Source: an uncultured Lachnospiraceae bacterium
GTDB lineage: Bacteria; Bacillota; Clostridia; Lachnospirales; Lachnospiraceae
Reading direction: 5' to 3'
Length of the DNA: 35,828 nucleotides
Assembly: GCA_947566705.1 (NCBI GenBank)
Contig: CANOLA010000028.1
Span: 1-35,828 of the forward strand
In this document: positions 16,899 to 25,342 of the stretch, piece after piece
How positions within the stretch are numbered: position 1 is the stretch's first letter
Layout of the letters: every line of letters starts with the position of its first letter
Program-made: the position numbers and the translations under genes
Notes under the pieces: model-generated
The model's input: the letters and a program-made list of their open reading frames with translations, nothing else
Database searches by the model: none
Told to the model about the DNA's origin: nothing

Positions 16899-18200
16899 CT
16901 ACTCCCCATTCGCCGGATTATCAATCACCCTCCCCTCCTCAGAAAACCTCGACCCATGGCAAGCACAGTCCCACGTCCGTTCCGCCTCATTCCACTTAAG
17001 CGCACACCCCATATGCGGACACCGCCTTGGAACCGGCGTAAGCAGATTTTTTACAGCCTCAAACATATTCACAAACAACTGCGGTTTTACCATATTTCTG
17101 GACGGGGAAAACACCTCCGCAAACGGATTGTCCCTATCCGTCAGCATATCCCGCAGAAGCTGCGCCGAAACCATTGCCCCCGTCATTCCCCATTTATTAA
17201 ATCCCGTTGCCACATAAAGCCTCTGTGTCCGTCCTGAATAACGTCCGATATACGGCATGTCATCCACTGTCATGCAGTCCTGCGCCGCCCATGCGCACAC
17301 TTCTTTTGCCTGCGGATAATACTGCATTGCAAACCGCCTTAATTCCTCCCAGTTTCCGCCCTTTTTTCCGGTGCGGTGGGAACCGCCGCCAAACAGCAGG
17401 ATATCCCCGTAATTACGGAAGGACAGTCCCTTTTTATCCTCATCCAAATACATGCCGTCAACCTGCAGGCTTTTCGGTTCTGCGCCGCGAAGCGCCAGCA
17501 CATAGGAGCGGTGCTGGTACATTTTTAAAAAGTAACTTCCGTGCTTATTAATAAACGGAAAATGCGTTGTCACGATTACATAATCCGCCTTTATTTTTCC
17601 GTTTTCTGTGATGGCAGTATTCCCCACCATTTCACGGACAAAAGTATGTTCATAAACCGTTAAATCCTTTGCTATATAAGATAAAAATTTAAGCGGCTGG
17701 AACTGCGCCTGTTTGGGGCAGCATACTGCGCCCACGGTTTGAAACGGCAGCAGCGGTGTATCCGTAAACTGTGCATCATAACCAAGCTTATGAAGCGCTT
17801 CCAGCTCCTGCTCCAGTTTCCGTTTGTCATCCCTGGAATAAACAAAACTGTCTTTACGTTCAAAACTGCAGTCCGCATTTTTGCAGATATGGGCAAACTG
17901 TTCGACAGCCTGCTTATTTGCCTGCAGATACTGCCATGTTTTTTCCCTGCCGAAAGAATCCATAAGCTTACTGTAAACCAGACCGTGCTGCAGAGTGATT
18001 TTTGCTGTTGTATGCCCGCTTGTCCCGCTGCAGATTCTGTTTTTTTCCACCAGCACACAGTCAATTCCCGTCTGCTTTAAAAAATATGCCGTAAGTATTC
18101 CAGCAATTCCGCCCCCGATAATCAGTACATCCGTTTTTATATCATTTTTCAGTGCCGGAAATTCCGGCATTGTCACTTCTTTTTCCCAGATAGATTCCAT
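16899..18200 (-). CDS. FAD-dependent oxidoreductase with C-terminal Rieske [2Fe-2S] domain
   Basis: The 433-residue protein opens with a DAO-type Rossmann motif DVLIIGGGIAG (about 24-34) for FAD, followed by a typical SGTSGHTTAKIT loop. The final 40 residues hold a Rieske cluster site: CPH with C394 and H396, and CACH with C412 and H415 (C-x-H...C-x2-H). The arrangement matches the YhfW-like group of FAD/Rieske oxidoreductases, whose substrates are not established; an amine or amino acid is possible given the DAO fold. The Rieske domain ends at the extreme C-terminus and is slightly short. It is placed between the two AAA-ATPase-like paralogs but shows no functional link to them. Confidence 0.88.
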   Translation of the reverse strand: MESIWEKEVTMPEFPALKNDIKTDVLIIGGGIAGILTAYFLKQTGIDCVLVEKNRICSGTSGHTTAKITLQHGLVYSKLMDSFGREKTWQYLQANKQAVEQFAHICKNADCSFERKDSFVYSRDDKRKLEQELEALHKLGYDAQFTDTPLLPFQTVGAVCCPKQAQFQPLKFLSYIAKDLTVYEHTFVREMVGNTAITENGKIKADYVIVTTHFPFINKHGSYFLKMYQHRSYVLALRGAEPKSLQVDGMYLDEDKKGLSFRNYGDILLFGGGSHRTGKKGGNWEELRRFAMQYYPQAKEVCAWAAQDCMTVDDMPYIGRYSGRTQRLYVATGFNKWGMTGAMVSAQLLRDMLTDRDNPFAEVFSPSRNMVKPQLFVNMFEAVKNLLTPVPRRCPHMGCALKWNEAERTWDCACHGSRFSEEGRVIDNPANGE

Positions 18201-18291
18201 AGTTTTTGCAATTCCTCTTATACTATTTTTATAAGAGTATTCCCTTGCTTATGAAATCATATTCTTTGTGGAGCGGATGCTTTTTGTCCCG

Positions 18292-19986
18292 TTATCCGAT
18301 TAATATTTTTTTACCTTCAAATGCAAATCCGTATTTCATGATCCTCTCCGGTGAAAAACCGTCTGCAATAAGTTGTGTATCATATTGTTTTTCCCTGATT
18401 TGAAGCAGTGCGTTTGCAACAGTTTCCGCAAGGTCTTTTTCCTTTTTTAGTTTGCGGACTTTGAATTCAATAATATATGCAAAGTCCTTTACCTTGTCAG
18501 CAGGCACCAGTACAACATCATAACGTCCAAAACCGCTTTCCCTGTTGGAAGTAATCTGAAACCTTCCGGCAAGCTCCACCATCAGCCCCAAAACAAAGCC
18601 ATGGTAAAACCGCTCTGGTGCATCATCATTTGATACGCCCTTTGCGATATCAAAACTTGAAAAGCTGCTTAGTGCAATTTTATTCATATATTCGTTCATT
18701 GCTTCCACATCATTCATAAGAAAAGCTTTAATAAAGTTATTGTATGGCATCTTAGCTATACCATCAAACCAGCCCTTGACCATTTTCCGGAACATTCTTT
18801 TTACTTCATAATTAGTCAGTTTAAGCATATACCAGTCATCTTCTTCCATCACATCCCGTTTTACAACCTTTAAATATCCGGTCGCAAGCAGCAGGCTCCA
18901 GACTGCATTTGTATTGTCATTAAGCTGGTCAAAGACAATCTGCTCATCAATCTCCGCCATAAAACTTTTCCCTTGTAAAAGCTCCTCCATTGTCTGCTTT
19001 ATATCAGAATTCCCTTCCCGTATCAGGGAATTTACAAGCTCGTTTCCACTGGTATTTGACCAGTAGGTATCATATTTTCCATTTTTCCTGATAAATGAAG
19101 CAATTGACCACGGATTGTAGATATCTGTATGCGTGCCGAATGTAAATCCGTCATACCACTCTTTTACAGACTGTTTCTCACTGCCAAGCCCTGCCCTGTC
19201 AAGTGCTGCAAAAACCTCTTCTTCTGTAAATCCAAAGGATGCGGCATATTCATCGGCTGTGGTCGTAATAACCTCCAGATTATTCATTCCGGAAAAAATA
19301 CTTTCCCTGGCAATCCGTGTAATTCCTGTAATCAGCCCGCGGCAAAGATATGGATTTGTTTTAAAAGAACTGTTAAAAAAACTGCTGAAAAAACGGACTG
19401 CTTCATCCCAGTAGCCTGAAAGCCATGCTTCCTGCATTGGAGTGTCATATTCATCCAAAATAATAATTACATCTTTCCCATAATAGCGCTGCATAAAATT
19501 TGCCATCCGGTGAAGGGCTCCTGCCGCCACAATATCCTTCATTCCAACCTTGACGTTTTTGTAATATTCTTTTTCATTTTCACTTAACAGATCACCCTCA
19601 AGCAGATAGCGGTTTTTCTCATATAAATCCGCAATTACTTCTGAGAGCTTATAATTCATTTCTTCAAAATCTGCTGCTTTTACATTCGCAAAACTCAGAA
19701 AAATAACGGGAAATGTCCCTTGTAATTTCCTGTATTTTTCTTCCTCCCAGACAGAAAGCCCCTTAAACAAATCTCCCCTGTCTGCATATTCATTAGAGAA
19801 AAAGCACTCTGTCATGCTCATATTAAGTGTCTTTCCAAAACGGCGCGGACGTGTAATCAGTGTTACCGCTGCTCCGGTTTCCCACCATTCTTTGATAAAG
19901 CCCGTCTTGTCAATATAAAATTTATTTTCACCAACCACCCTGTCAAATCGTTGTTCCCCAAGATTTACTGACTGCCGGTTATCCAT
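18292..19986 (-). CDS. AAA-ATPase-like / PD-(D/E)XK nuclease family protein (second paralog)
   Basis: I start at ATG 19984-19986 because GGAGG lies about 8 bases ahead; an upstream ATG at 20004 has no comparable site. The 564-residue product has RPRRFGKT at 46-53, IIILDEYDTPM as Walker B, and a C-terminal nuclease core with YDVVLV (D490) and IIEFK (E507, K509). Gene layout, P-loop position and nuclease spacing match the paralog at 15129-16826, but the proteins have diverged widely. Nuclease residues are intact, so activity is possible. Confidence 0.9.
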   Translation of the reverse strand: MDNRQSVNLGEQRFDRVVGENKFYIDKTGFIKEWWETGAAVTLITRPRRFGKTLNMSMTECFFSNEYADRGDLFKGLSVWEEEKYRKLQGTFPVIFLSFANVKAADFEEMNYKLSEVIADLYEKNRYLLEGDLLSENEKEYYKNVKVGMKDIVAAGALHRMANFMQRYYGKDVIIILDEYDTPMQEAWLSGYWDEAVRFFSSFFNSSFKTNPYLCRGLITGITRIARESIFSGMNNLEVITTTADEYAASFGFTEEEVFAALDRAGLGSEKQSVKEWYDGFTFGTHTDIYNPWSIASFIRKNGKYDTYWSNTSGNELVNSLIREGNSDIKQTMEELLQGKSFMAEIDEQIVFDQLNDNTNAVWSLLLATGYLKVVKRDVMEEDDWYMLKLTNYEVKRMFRKMVKGWFDGIAKMPYNNFIKAFLMNDVEAMNEYMNKIALSSFSSFDIAKGVSNDDAPERFYHGFVLGLMVELAGRFQITSNRESGFGRYDVVLVPADKVKDFAYIIEFKVRKLKKEKDLAETVANALLQIREKQYDTQLIADGFSPERIMKYGFAFEGKKILIG

Positions 19987-20134
19987 ATCCGCACCTCCAT
20001 CCATTGAACATTATTTATTTTTATATTAACACAAACGGTATGCAAAATGAACATCTTTTTCTACTGGAATAATTTCTGAAACTGTGATAAAATTTTTAAA
20101 AGCGATAGAAAAAAAATAAAGAGGACAAACAACC

Positions 20135-21202
20135 ATGCGACAAATCAACAATGAATACATTGCCATTCCGGCATTTTTAAAAGTAGAGAGCAATGCCCTG
20201 AGCAAAATGGGAACCTATTTAAAAGAAAACGATATTGAAAAAGTTGTAATTTATTTCGGAAATGGATTAATTGATATGTTTGGAAACACGGTCATGGAAT
20301 CTCTGCGTGAAGCAGAAATAGAAGTTCTGGAATACCAGGAGCTGGATTCCGTGCGCCTGGAAGATATCACCGCGCTTGCTTTTTCCCTGCCAAATAAAAC
20401 GCAGGCGGTCATCGGACTTGGCGGCGGCAAAGTGATAGATGCTGCAAAATACTGTGGGTTTTTGCGGAAGCTTCCGTTTATCAGTGTTCCGACTTCTGCA
20501 TCAAGCGACGGATTTTCCAGTGCAAGCGCCTCCCTTTTAATTGACGGCAGGCGTAACTCCGTTCCTGCACGGATGCCGTTTGGAATTATTGTGGATACCG
20601 CAGTAATCAAAAGCGCGCCGGAACGCTTTCTTTATTCCGGTATTGGAGACATGGTTTCAAAAATTACCGCATTATATGACTGGCTGTATGAGGAACAGAA
20701 CGGTTATACAAAAGTAAACGATTTTGCAATGATGATTGCAAAAAAAGCGGTCAACAGCTTTGTGCGGACGCCGTTTGAAAGTATAAAAGACGACCTGTTT
20801 TTAAAAGAACTGCTGGACTCCCTTGCCATGAGCGGGGTTGCAAACGAAATTGCCGGAAACAGCGCGCCTACCAGCGGCAGCGAGCATTTAATTTCCCATG
20901 CACTGGATAAAATGTTGGAAGTTCCACAGCTCCACGGAATCCAGGTTGGTATTGCCACTTATCTGATGAGCCTTGTACAGGACCACCGCTTTCAAAGGGT
21001 GCATACCATTTTTACGGATACCGGATTTTTTGACTTTGCAGAAACACTCGGATTAAATGCCGCAGATTATGAAAAAGCCATTGACCTTGCACCTTCCATC
21101 AAACCGTTCCGCCATACTTATCTGCACGAAGAAAAATACCGGGAAAAAGCAAAGGAACTGCTTTATCATGAACCTGAATTAAAAAGGATTTTCCACTTAT
21201 AA
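20135..21202 (+). CDS. egsA: sn-glycerol-1-phosphate dehydrogenase (AraM/EgsA type)
   Basis: The 355-residue protein belongs to the metal-dependent G1P dehydrogenase branch of the iron-alcohol-dehydrogenase superfamily, which reduces dihydroxyacetone phosphate to sn-glycerol 1-phosphate with NAD(P)H. Seen here: nucleotide-binding GGGKVIDAAKY at 96-106, PTSASSDGFSSASASL at 119-134, metal ligands D172 (SGIGDMVSK), H251 (GSEHLISH) and H267 (QLHGIQVG). Homologues are B. subtilis AraM and archaeal EgsA. GAGG precedes ATG 20135. It is the only plus-strand gene in the window and ends one base before the stop of the convergent DUF4173 gene. The enantiomeric product in a bacterium suggests a heptaprenylglyceryl-phosphate-like or other special lipid, but no partner enzyme is in view. 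Confidence 0.9.
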   Translation: MRQINNEYIAIPAFLKVESNALSKMGTYLKENDIEKVVIYFGNGLIDMFGNTVMESLREAEIEVLEYQELDSVRLEDITALAFSLPNKTQAVIGLGGGKVIDAAKYCGFLRKLPFISVPTSASSDGFSSASASLLIDGRRNSVPARMPFGIIVDTAVIKSAPERFLYSGIGDMVSKITALYDWLYEEQNGYTKVNDFAMMIAKKAVNSFVRTPFESIKDDLFLKELLDSLAMSGVANEIAGNSAPTSGSEHLISHALDKMLEVPQLHGIQVGIATYLMSLVQDHRFQRVHTIFTDTGFFDFAETLGLNAADYEKAIDLAPSIKPFRHTYLHEEKYREKAKELLYHEPELKRIFHL

Positions 21203-21203
21203 A

Positions 21204-22697
21204 TCAGGGCTTATCCATTACCTTTTCTGCAACCGCATAGGAAAAGTTAAATGTCCGGAATGTCATTTCACCTGCATGGTCGTTTACCCTGTTTATATAC
21301 GGCTTCATTTCTTCTGCCGTACATCCATCAAGGGCAGGCGCCGCATCAGCGGACAAATGTCCAATATAGGAATAGTCCTGCCTTGCCGTATTATATTTTG
21401 CAATCCAGTAATCCGGATGTGAAAACGTAAAACCCAGAACAAAAACCGTCACAGCCACAATGGTGTACCGAAAAAGCGGAAACCTGTCTTTATAAATCTG
21501 TAACAGGATTCCTGCAAGAAGGATTCCCGTCAGACCAAGCAGCCACAATACTAACACCCGCAGAAACGTCAGGTTATAATTCTCTATATACATACACATC
21601 CGAAGTGCCGATGACGCGAGCATAATATAAGTGCATAAAGAAATTACTGTTAAAAGGATTTTTTTCAGCCGGTTTTCCCGGAAACATCCCATAAAGAAAA
21701 GGACAAGTCCCACATTGATCATGCAGACAAACAGTAACTGGAAAAATCCCTCCCTTGCATATTCTGCATAGGTATATCCATCCGGCAGCTGCATATTTCC
21801 CCAGAAAAGATACAGAATCTGTATCGCCGAAAACGCAAGGTATACAGCTGAAACCAGCACCAGAATGGTATTTGCAACTACCGGCTCAAACTTTCTGTAA
21901 TCTTTGCTCTCAGATGAAATCGTTCCTTTTTCCAGATAACGGATTCCGCAGTATGATGCAAACAGAGCATAACAGAACATCATACCGGCAGGCACAACAC
22001 CGGAGACTTCAATATCAAAATCAAACATCGAGCGGAGCATATCTGCAAACACAGCATCCGCACAATATAACAGTGCAACGATTATTAGCAGCACCGGAAT
22101 CGCAAACAGTACGCCCAGAAAAATATATCCCGCCCTGGGGTCTTTTTTTCGTACACGCTTTTTCTGGAAACAGGAAAAATCACTGAATGGTTCACCAATG
22201 CATCCAATAGCACCGCATATGGCAGTTACAGTCGCGGAAAATCCTTTTGCAATTGTCCAGTTTTCAGTACTGCAGCACTGAAACAGAAGCGTACATACCA
22301 GCAGGAGAAAGATTCCGGCAAGGTTCATAAAGATAAGCGGTGCGCTCCCCGTACACGCCGCAGATACAGCCAGTAAAAGCATCCCTGCTATACAGAAAAT
22401 ACTAAAAGGCTTTAGCTTCTGCTGCTCCTTTGCCAGCACTGTTTTACAGTACCAGAGTGTGGCCAGCACAAAAACCGGCGTCATAATGCTATTGGAATTT
22501 TTGTACAGGCAGAACGTATACAAAAATGCATAAATTACCGTCGGAAGCGCCATCATTTTAAATACTTCCGCCCGCTTCTGTTTCTGTTCCTCTGTTTCTC
22601 CATAATATACCGGTGGCTGGGAATATGGGGGATACATTCCATTATGGTATATTTCATTCTGAATAATTTCTTTTCCCTGATAGTTCTGATTATCCAT
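21204..22697 (-). CDS. DUF4173 (DUF4153-like) polytopic membrane protein
   Basis: GAGGTG with 5-6 bases of spacing supports ATG 22695-22697 (497 residues); an earlier ATG at 22709 overlaps the regulator gene. The first 55 residues are soluble and rich in Tyr and Pro (NGMYPPYSQPPVYYGE), followed by about twelve hydrophobic helices. The spacing of the helices, and the long C-terminal soluble tail ending near KYNTARQDYSYIGHLSADA, fit the DUF4173 family. The C-terminal DYSYIGHLSADAAPAL motif is common in that family. Function is unknown. It is the last gene in a unit with an XRE regulator and a DUF2975 protein. Confidence 0.82.
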   Translation of the reverse strand: MDNQNYQGKEIIQNEIYHNGMYPPYSQPPVYYGETEEQKQKRAEVFKMMALPTVIYAFLYTFCLYKNSNSIMTPVFVLATLWYCKTVLAKEQQKLKPFSIFCIAGMLLLAVSAACTGSAPLIFMNLAGIFLLLVCTLLFQCCSTENWTIAKGFSATVTAICGAIGCIGEPFSDFSCFQKKRVRKKDPRAGYIFLGVLFAIPVLLIIVALLYCADAVFADMLRSMFDFDIEVSGVVPAGMMFCYALFASYCGIRYLEKGTISSESKDYRKFEPVVANTILVLVSAVYLAFSAIQILYLFWGNMQLPDGYTYAEYAREGFFQLLFVCMINVGLVLFFMGCFRENRLKKILLTVISLCTYIMLASSALRMCMYIENYNLTFLRVLVLWLLGLTGILLAGILLQIYKDRFPLFRYTIVAVTVFVLGFTFSHPDYWIAKYNTARQDYSYIGHLSADAAPALDGCTAEEMKPYINRVNDHAGEMTFRTFNFSYAVAEKVMDKP

Positions 22698-22705
22698 AAA
22701 ACACC

Positions 22706-22927
22706 TCACATTTCTTCATCTTCATCCGGCACATATTCCAGTAAATCACCTGGCTGGCAGTCAAGTATCCTGCAGAGTCTGTTCAAAGTTTCCACCTTAA
22801 CTGCTTTTGCCTTTCCGTTTTTCAGTATCGAAACGTTTGCCATGGTAATTCCAAGCCGTTCCGACAGCTCTGTCACACTCATTTTTCGTCTGGCGAGCAT
22901 GACGTCAATATTTACAATAATCGCCAT
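22706..22927 (-). CDS. XRE (Cro/CI-type) transcriptional regulator
   Basis: A 73-residue single helix-turn-helix protein. The HTH is about residues 16-37 (MSVTELSERLGITMANVSIL followed by KNGKAKAVKV), with the C-terminal LCRILDCQPGDLLEYV that is typical of YozG-like regulators. GAGGTGATGGT precedes ATG 22927. It follows DUF2975 by 10 bases and overlaps or abuts the DUF4173 start region, so the three are one transcript. Regulators of this family normally control their own operon; the perfect inverted repeat at 23461-23503 over the promoter is the obvious candidate site. Confidence 0.92.
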   Translation of the reverse strand: MAIIVNIDVMLARRKMSVTELSERLGITMANVSILKNGKAKAVKVETLNRLCRILDCQPGDLLEYVPDEDEEM

Positions 22928-22937
22928 ACCATCACCT

Positions 22938-23408
22938 CTAAATTGTCAAATCATTTTCCTGCTTCACATCATAGGCATACTGTATCAGCCGGGACAATGC
23001 CTCGCACAGCAGGAGAAACATAGCTGCCAGTATCATCTTTACCACAACTGCAAGAACCTTTGCCGGCTCTGCCAGTCCGGTAACGCCAAGCCAGATAATC
23101 CTTCCGGCTTCCCCTGTGATTTCTGCTATTGCACACAGCCCCATGATATGAAACGCCCTGGCATTTTCCATGGAAAAGGAATTATCCTTGCCTATCTCCG
23201 TGCATACCTTCCAGAACTGGAAGAGAATCAGATAGCACAGCACCGCGGTGTACCATGTAAAAAAGATAAACTGCCACTGTGCGCTTTCTGGCATTTCTTT
23301 TTTCAGGGTGAATGCATACCATGTCAGTCCGCTGAAAGCTAAAAGCCCCATAATGCCGAGTACAACTGTCATGCCTTTTAACCAGTACGATATTTTTGTC
23401 TGTTTCAT
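22938..23408 (-). CDS. DUF2975 family membrane protein
   Basis: The 156-residue product has four predicted transmembrane helices (about 9-31, 46-66, 92-108 and 122-143). DUF2975 proteins are regularly encoded next to a small XRE regulator of the type found directly downstream, and their function is unknown. Immediately upstream lies GGAGGGAGGGG, 9-18 bases ahead of ATG 23408, and a promoter at 23438-23466. The pair may be a membrane-sensor and regulator unit with DUF4173 as its third member. Confidence 0.85.
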   Translation of the reverse strand: MKQTKISYWLKGMTVVLGIMGLLAFSGLTWYAFTLKKEMPESAQWQFIFFTWYTAVLCYLILFQFWKVCTEIGKDNSFSMENARAFHIMGLCAIAEITGEAGRIIWLGVTGLAEPAKVLAVVVKMILAAMFLLLCEALSRLIQYAYDVKQENDLTI

Positions 23409-23437
23409 GAGATTTAACCCCTCCCTCCTTTAGGAGA

Positions 23438-23466
23438 AGTATACTCCAGAAAACATCAAAAGGCAA
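23438..23466 (-). promoter_or_regulatory. Promoter of the DUF2975-XRE-DUF4173 unit
   Basis: On the minus strand: TTGCCT (23461-23466), 17-base spacer, TATACT (23438-23443). The -35 box is the last six bases of the 19-bp inverted repeat at 23461-23503, so anything bound to the repeat would affect RNA polymerase. Predicted start is near 23430, leaving a short leader with the purine-rich ribosome site. Confidence 0.6.
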
Positions 23467-23503
23467 GATAAATTTATCGAAATACGATAAATTTATCTTG
23501 CCT
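23461..23503. repeat. Perfect 19-bp inverted repeat (operator or terminator hairpin)
   Basis: Left arm aggcaagataaatttatcg (23461-23479), loop aaata, right arm 23485-23503 is its exact reverse complement. It lies between the ABC ATPase stop (23552) and the DUF2975 start. Read leftward the hairpin is followed by TTTTGATGTTTT, so it could terminate the ABC operon. The stem is AT-rich in the middle, and its end forms the -35 box of the next promoter, so an operator role is equally possible. Confidence 0.8.
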
Positions 23504-23551
23504 TACAATTAAAACATGCAAATATGTCCTAATAAACGGTTTTGCTGTATA

Positions 23552-24226
23552 TCAAATATGTACCACTCCGTCAGCAAGCCTGATAACCCGCCTGCATTTT
23601 TCCGCAATCGATAAATCATGCGTAACAATAACCACTGTTTTCCCCTGCTGGTTCAGTTCCATCAGGAGGGAAACGATTTCCGAAGAGGTTTTGGAGTCCA
23701 GCGCGCCCGTCGGTTCGTCAGCAAGAATGACATTCGGGTTATTTGCCAGTGCCCGTGCAATTGCCACGCGCTGTTTCTGACCTCCCGAAAGCTCCCCCGC
23801 CTTCCGTTTTGCCAGGTTTCCGATACCGGCGAGTTCCAGCGCATGTTTTGCTGTCCTCCTTGCCGCATGTAATCCACCGCTTTTTGAAAACAGGAGGGGA
23901 ACACAGACATTTTCAAGGGCGGTGTCTGCCATAAGCAGACCAAAATCCTGCAGGACAAATCCCACCTCACAGTTTCTGTAATCTGCAAGCCAGTTCGGAC
24001 TCTTGTACTTAATCTTTTTTCCATTGTACAAAACCTCTCCCGAAGTAGGCACGTCCAGCCCTCCCAGCAGATGCAGGAGCGTGGACTTTCCGCTTCCGGA
24101 TTCCCCCACGATGGCAAGCAGTTCTCCTTCTTCTATGTTAAGAGATATATCATGCAGCGCCGTTACAGCATTTTCCTTTCCTTCATTGTATATTTTGGTA
24201 ACACCGTTAAGCTGAAAAATACACAT
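23552..24226 (-). CDS. ABC transporter ATP-binding protein (MacB/LolD type)
   Basis: The 224-residue ATPase has Walker A GESGSGKST at 41-49, Q-loop VLQDFG at 91-96, signature LSGGQKQRV from 146 and Walker B ILADEPTGALDS from 167. The EPTGALD motif and length are those of the MacB/LolD/FtsE group that works with FtsX-like permeases. It begins 2 bases after the second permease stop. It probably energises the two permease-like proteins encoded upstream, in export or in removal of a peptide from the membrane (inferred). Confidence 0.93.
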   Translation of the reverse strand: MCIFQLNGVTKIYNEGKENAVTALHDISLNIEEGELLAIVGESGSGKSTLLHLLGGLDVPTSGEVLYNGKKIKYKSPNWLADYRNCEVGFVLQDFGLLMADTALENVCVPLLFSKSGGLHAARRTAKHALELAGIGNLAKRKAGELSGGQKQRVAIARALANNPNVILADEPTGALDSKTSSEIVSLLMELNQQGKTVVIVTHDLSIAEKCRRVIRLADGVVHI

Positions 24227-24228
24227 GT

Positions 24229-25314
24229 TTATTCCCTCCGTATGTTGGTGACTGAAAATGTCCGGCAGAGCCGCACCATGTTTATCAGACCGAAAATTAA
24301 CATTGTTCCGAAAAATATCCCGAATCCCAGCGCCATGTCACTAATCGTCAGGGGTGCATTTTTTGTAAACACAAGACGACAGACAGCATTTAAGAATAGT
24401 CCCACTATATAGGAACTGCCGCACAGTAACAGCGTTTCACAGAAAACAATTCCGAATATTTTCCGGTTTTTTGCCCCTATCAGCCAATAGATTGTGTATG
24501 CCGGCAGATTCACATCATACCAGTAGCGGAGGATAAAGGCAAGAAAAACCACCAGAAGGAAAATAAAAATGCTGTACTGCAACTGGTGTGACCGCGTAAC
24601 CATTTCAGCATCCTCTGTTGACTTCCGGGGCCAGTGGATGCTGCCGTGCTCAACATATTTTTTGACAAGATTTTCAAATGCCTGCTGCTCTTTTTTGCTG
24701 AGACGCTCATCAAACGTAATCCAGATGTCATTAAACACCCCGTATTTTTCCTTATATTTTTCCAGAAAAATTACGATATCTGCTTCCCCAAAACCGGCAA
24801 AAGTCTCATAAACACCGCGTATTATAAAATCCTCGCCGTCCAGCGTGAAAACCTCGTCTGTCATTTTCAGGCGTCCGTCATAGGAAAGCAGTCTGTCACT
24901 GACTGCGCATGCATTTTTATCATCCGGGGACACAGATACCGCGTATCCCTCCGTCCATGTGCCGGTGAGCCATGCACCGTCCGGGGTAATTTCCGTTGTC
25001 CCGGCAATTCTTTTTCCGTCTGCAGTATTTGTCCGGCAGCTTATGGAAACAGTTTCCGGAAGTCCCGCCTCCTTAAAGTCCATGATTGCCTTTTCAAATC
25101 CGGAAAGCCTTACCGGAACCGTGCTGGAAATCCGGTAAACAGGTATATCCGCCCCCCACGCCTGGTCATACATTTTCCCCCGAAACCGGGCGAAAGAATA
25201 AGAATAGTTTAAAATAAATGCTGCTGTCACCATGCCTGCAAGAAGACCAAAAAAGACCTTTCTCTCCCTGTTAAAAAAAGCGGAAATATCCTTTAATGTT
25301 ATATACCAGAGCAT
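24229..25314 (-). CDS. FtsX/MacB-like ABC transporter permease (second)
   Basis: I place the start at ATG 25312-25314 (361 residues, MLWYITLKDISAFFN) because AAGGAAGG lies just ahead; the longer frame from 25416 would overlap the previous permease gene. It has one TM helix at about 18-38, a soluble outside domain of roughly 200 residues, then three TM helices at the C-terminus (about 236-256, 285-310, 325-345). This layout is that of FtsX/MacB-type permeases. It follows the first permease by 28 bases and precedes the ATPase. Sequence similarity between the two permeases is weak by eye, so they probably form a heterodimer. Confidence 0.8.
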   Translation of the reverse strand: MLWYITLKDISAFFNRERKVFFGLLAGMVTAAFILNYSYSFARFRGKMYDQAWGADIPVYRISSTVPVRLSGFEKAIMDFKEAGLPETVSISCRTNTADGKRIAGTTEITPDGAWLTGTWTEGYAVSVSPDDKNACAVSDRLLSYDGRLKMTDEVFTLDGEDFIIRGVYETFAGFGEADIVIFLEKYKEKYGVFNDIWITFDERLSKKEQQAFENLVKKYVEHGSIHWPRKSTEDAEMVTRSHQLQYSIFIFLLVVFLAFILRYWYDVNLPAYTIYWLIGAKNRKIFGIVFCETLLLCGSSYIVGLFLNAVCRLVFTKNAPLTISDMALGFGIFFGTMLIFGLINMVRLCRTFSVTNIRRE

Positions 25315-25342
25315 AATCCTTCCTTTCTGTAAAACCTTGCTT

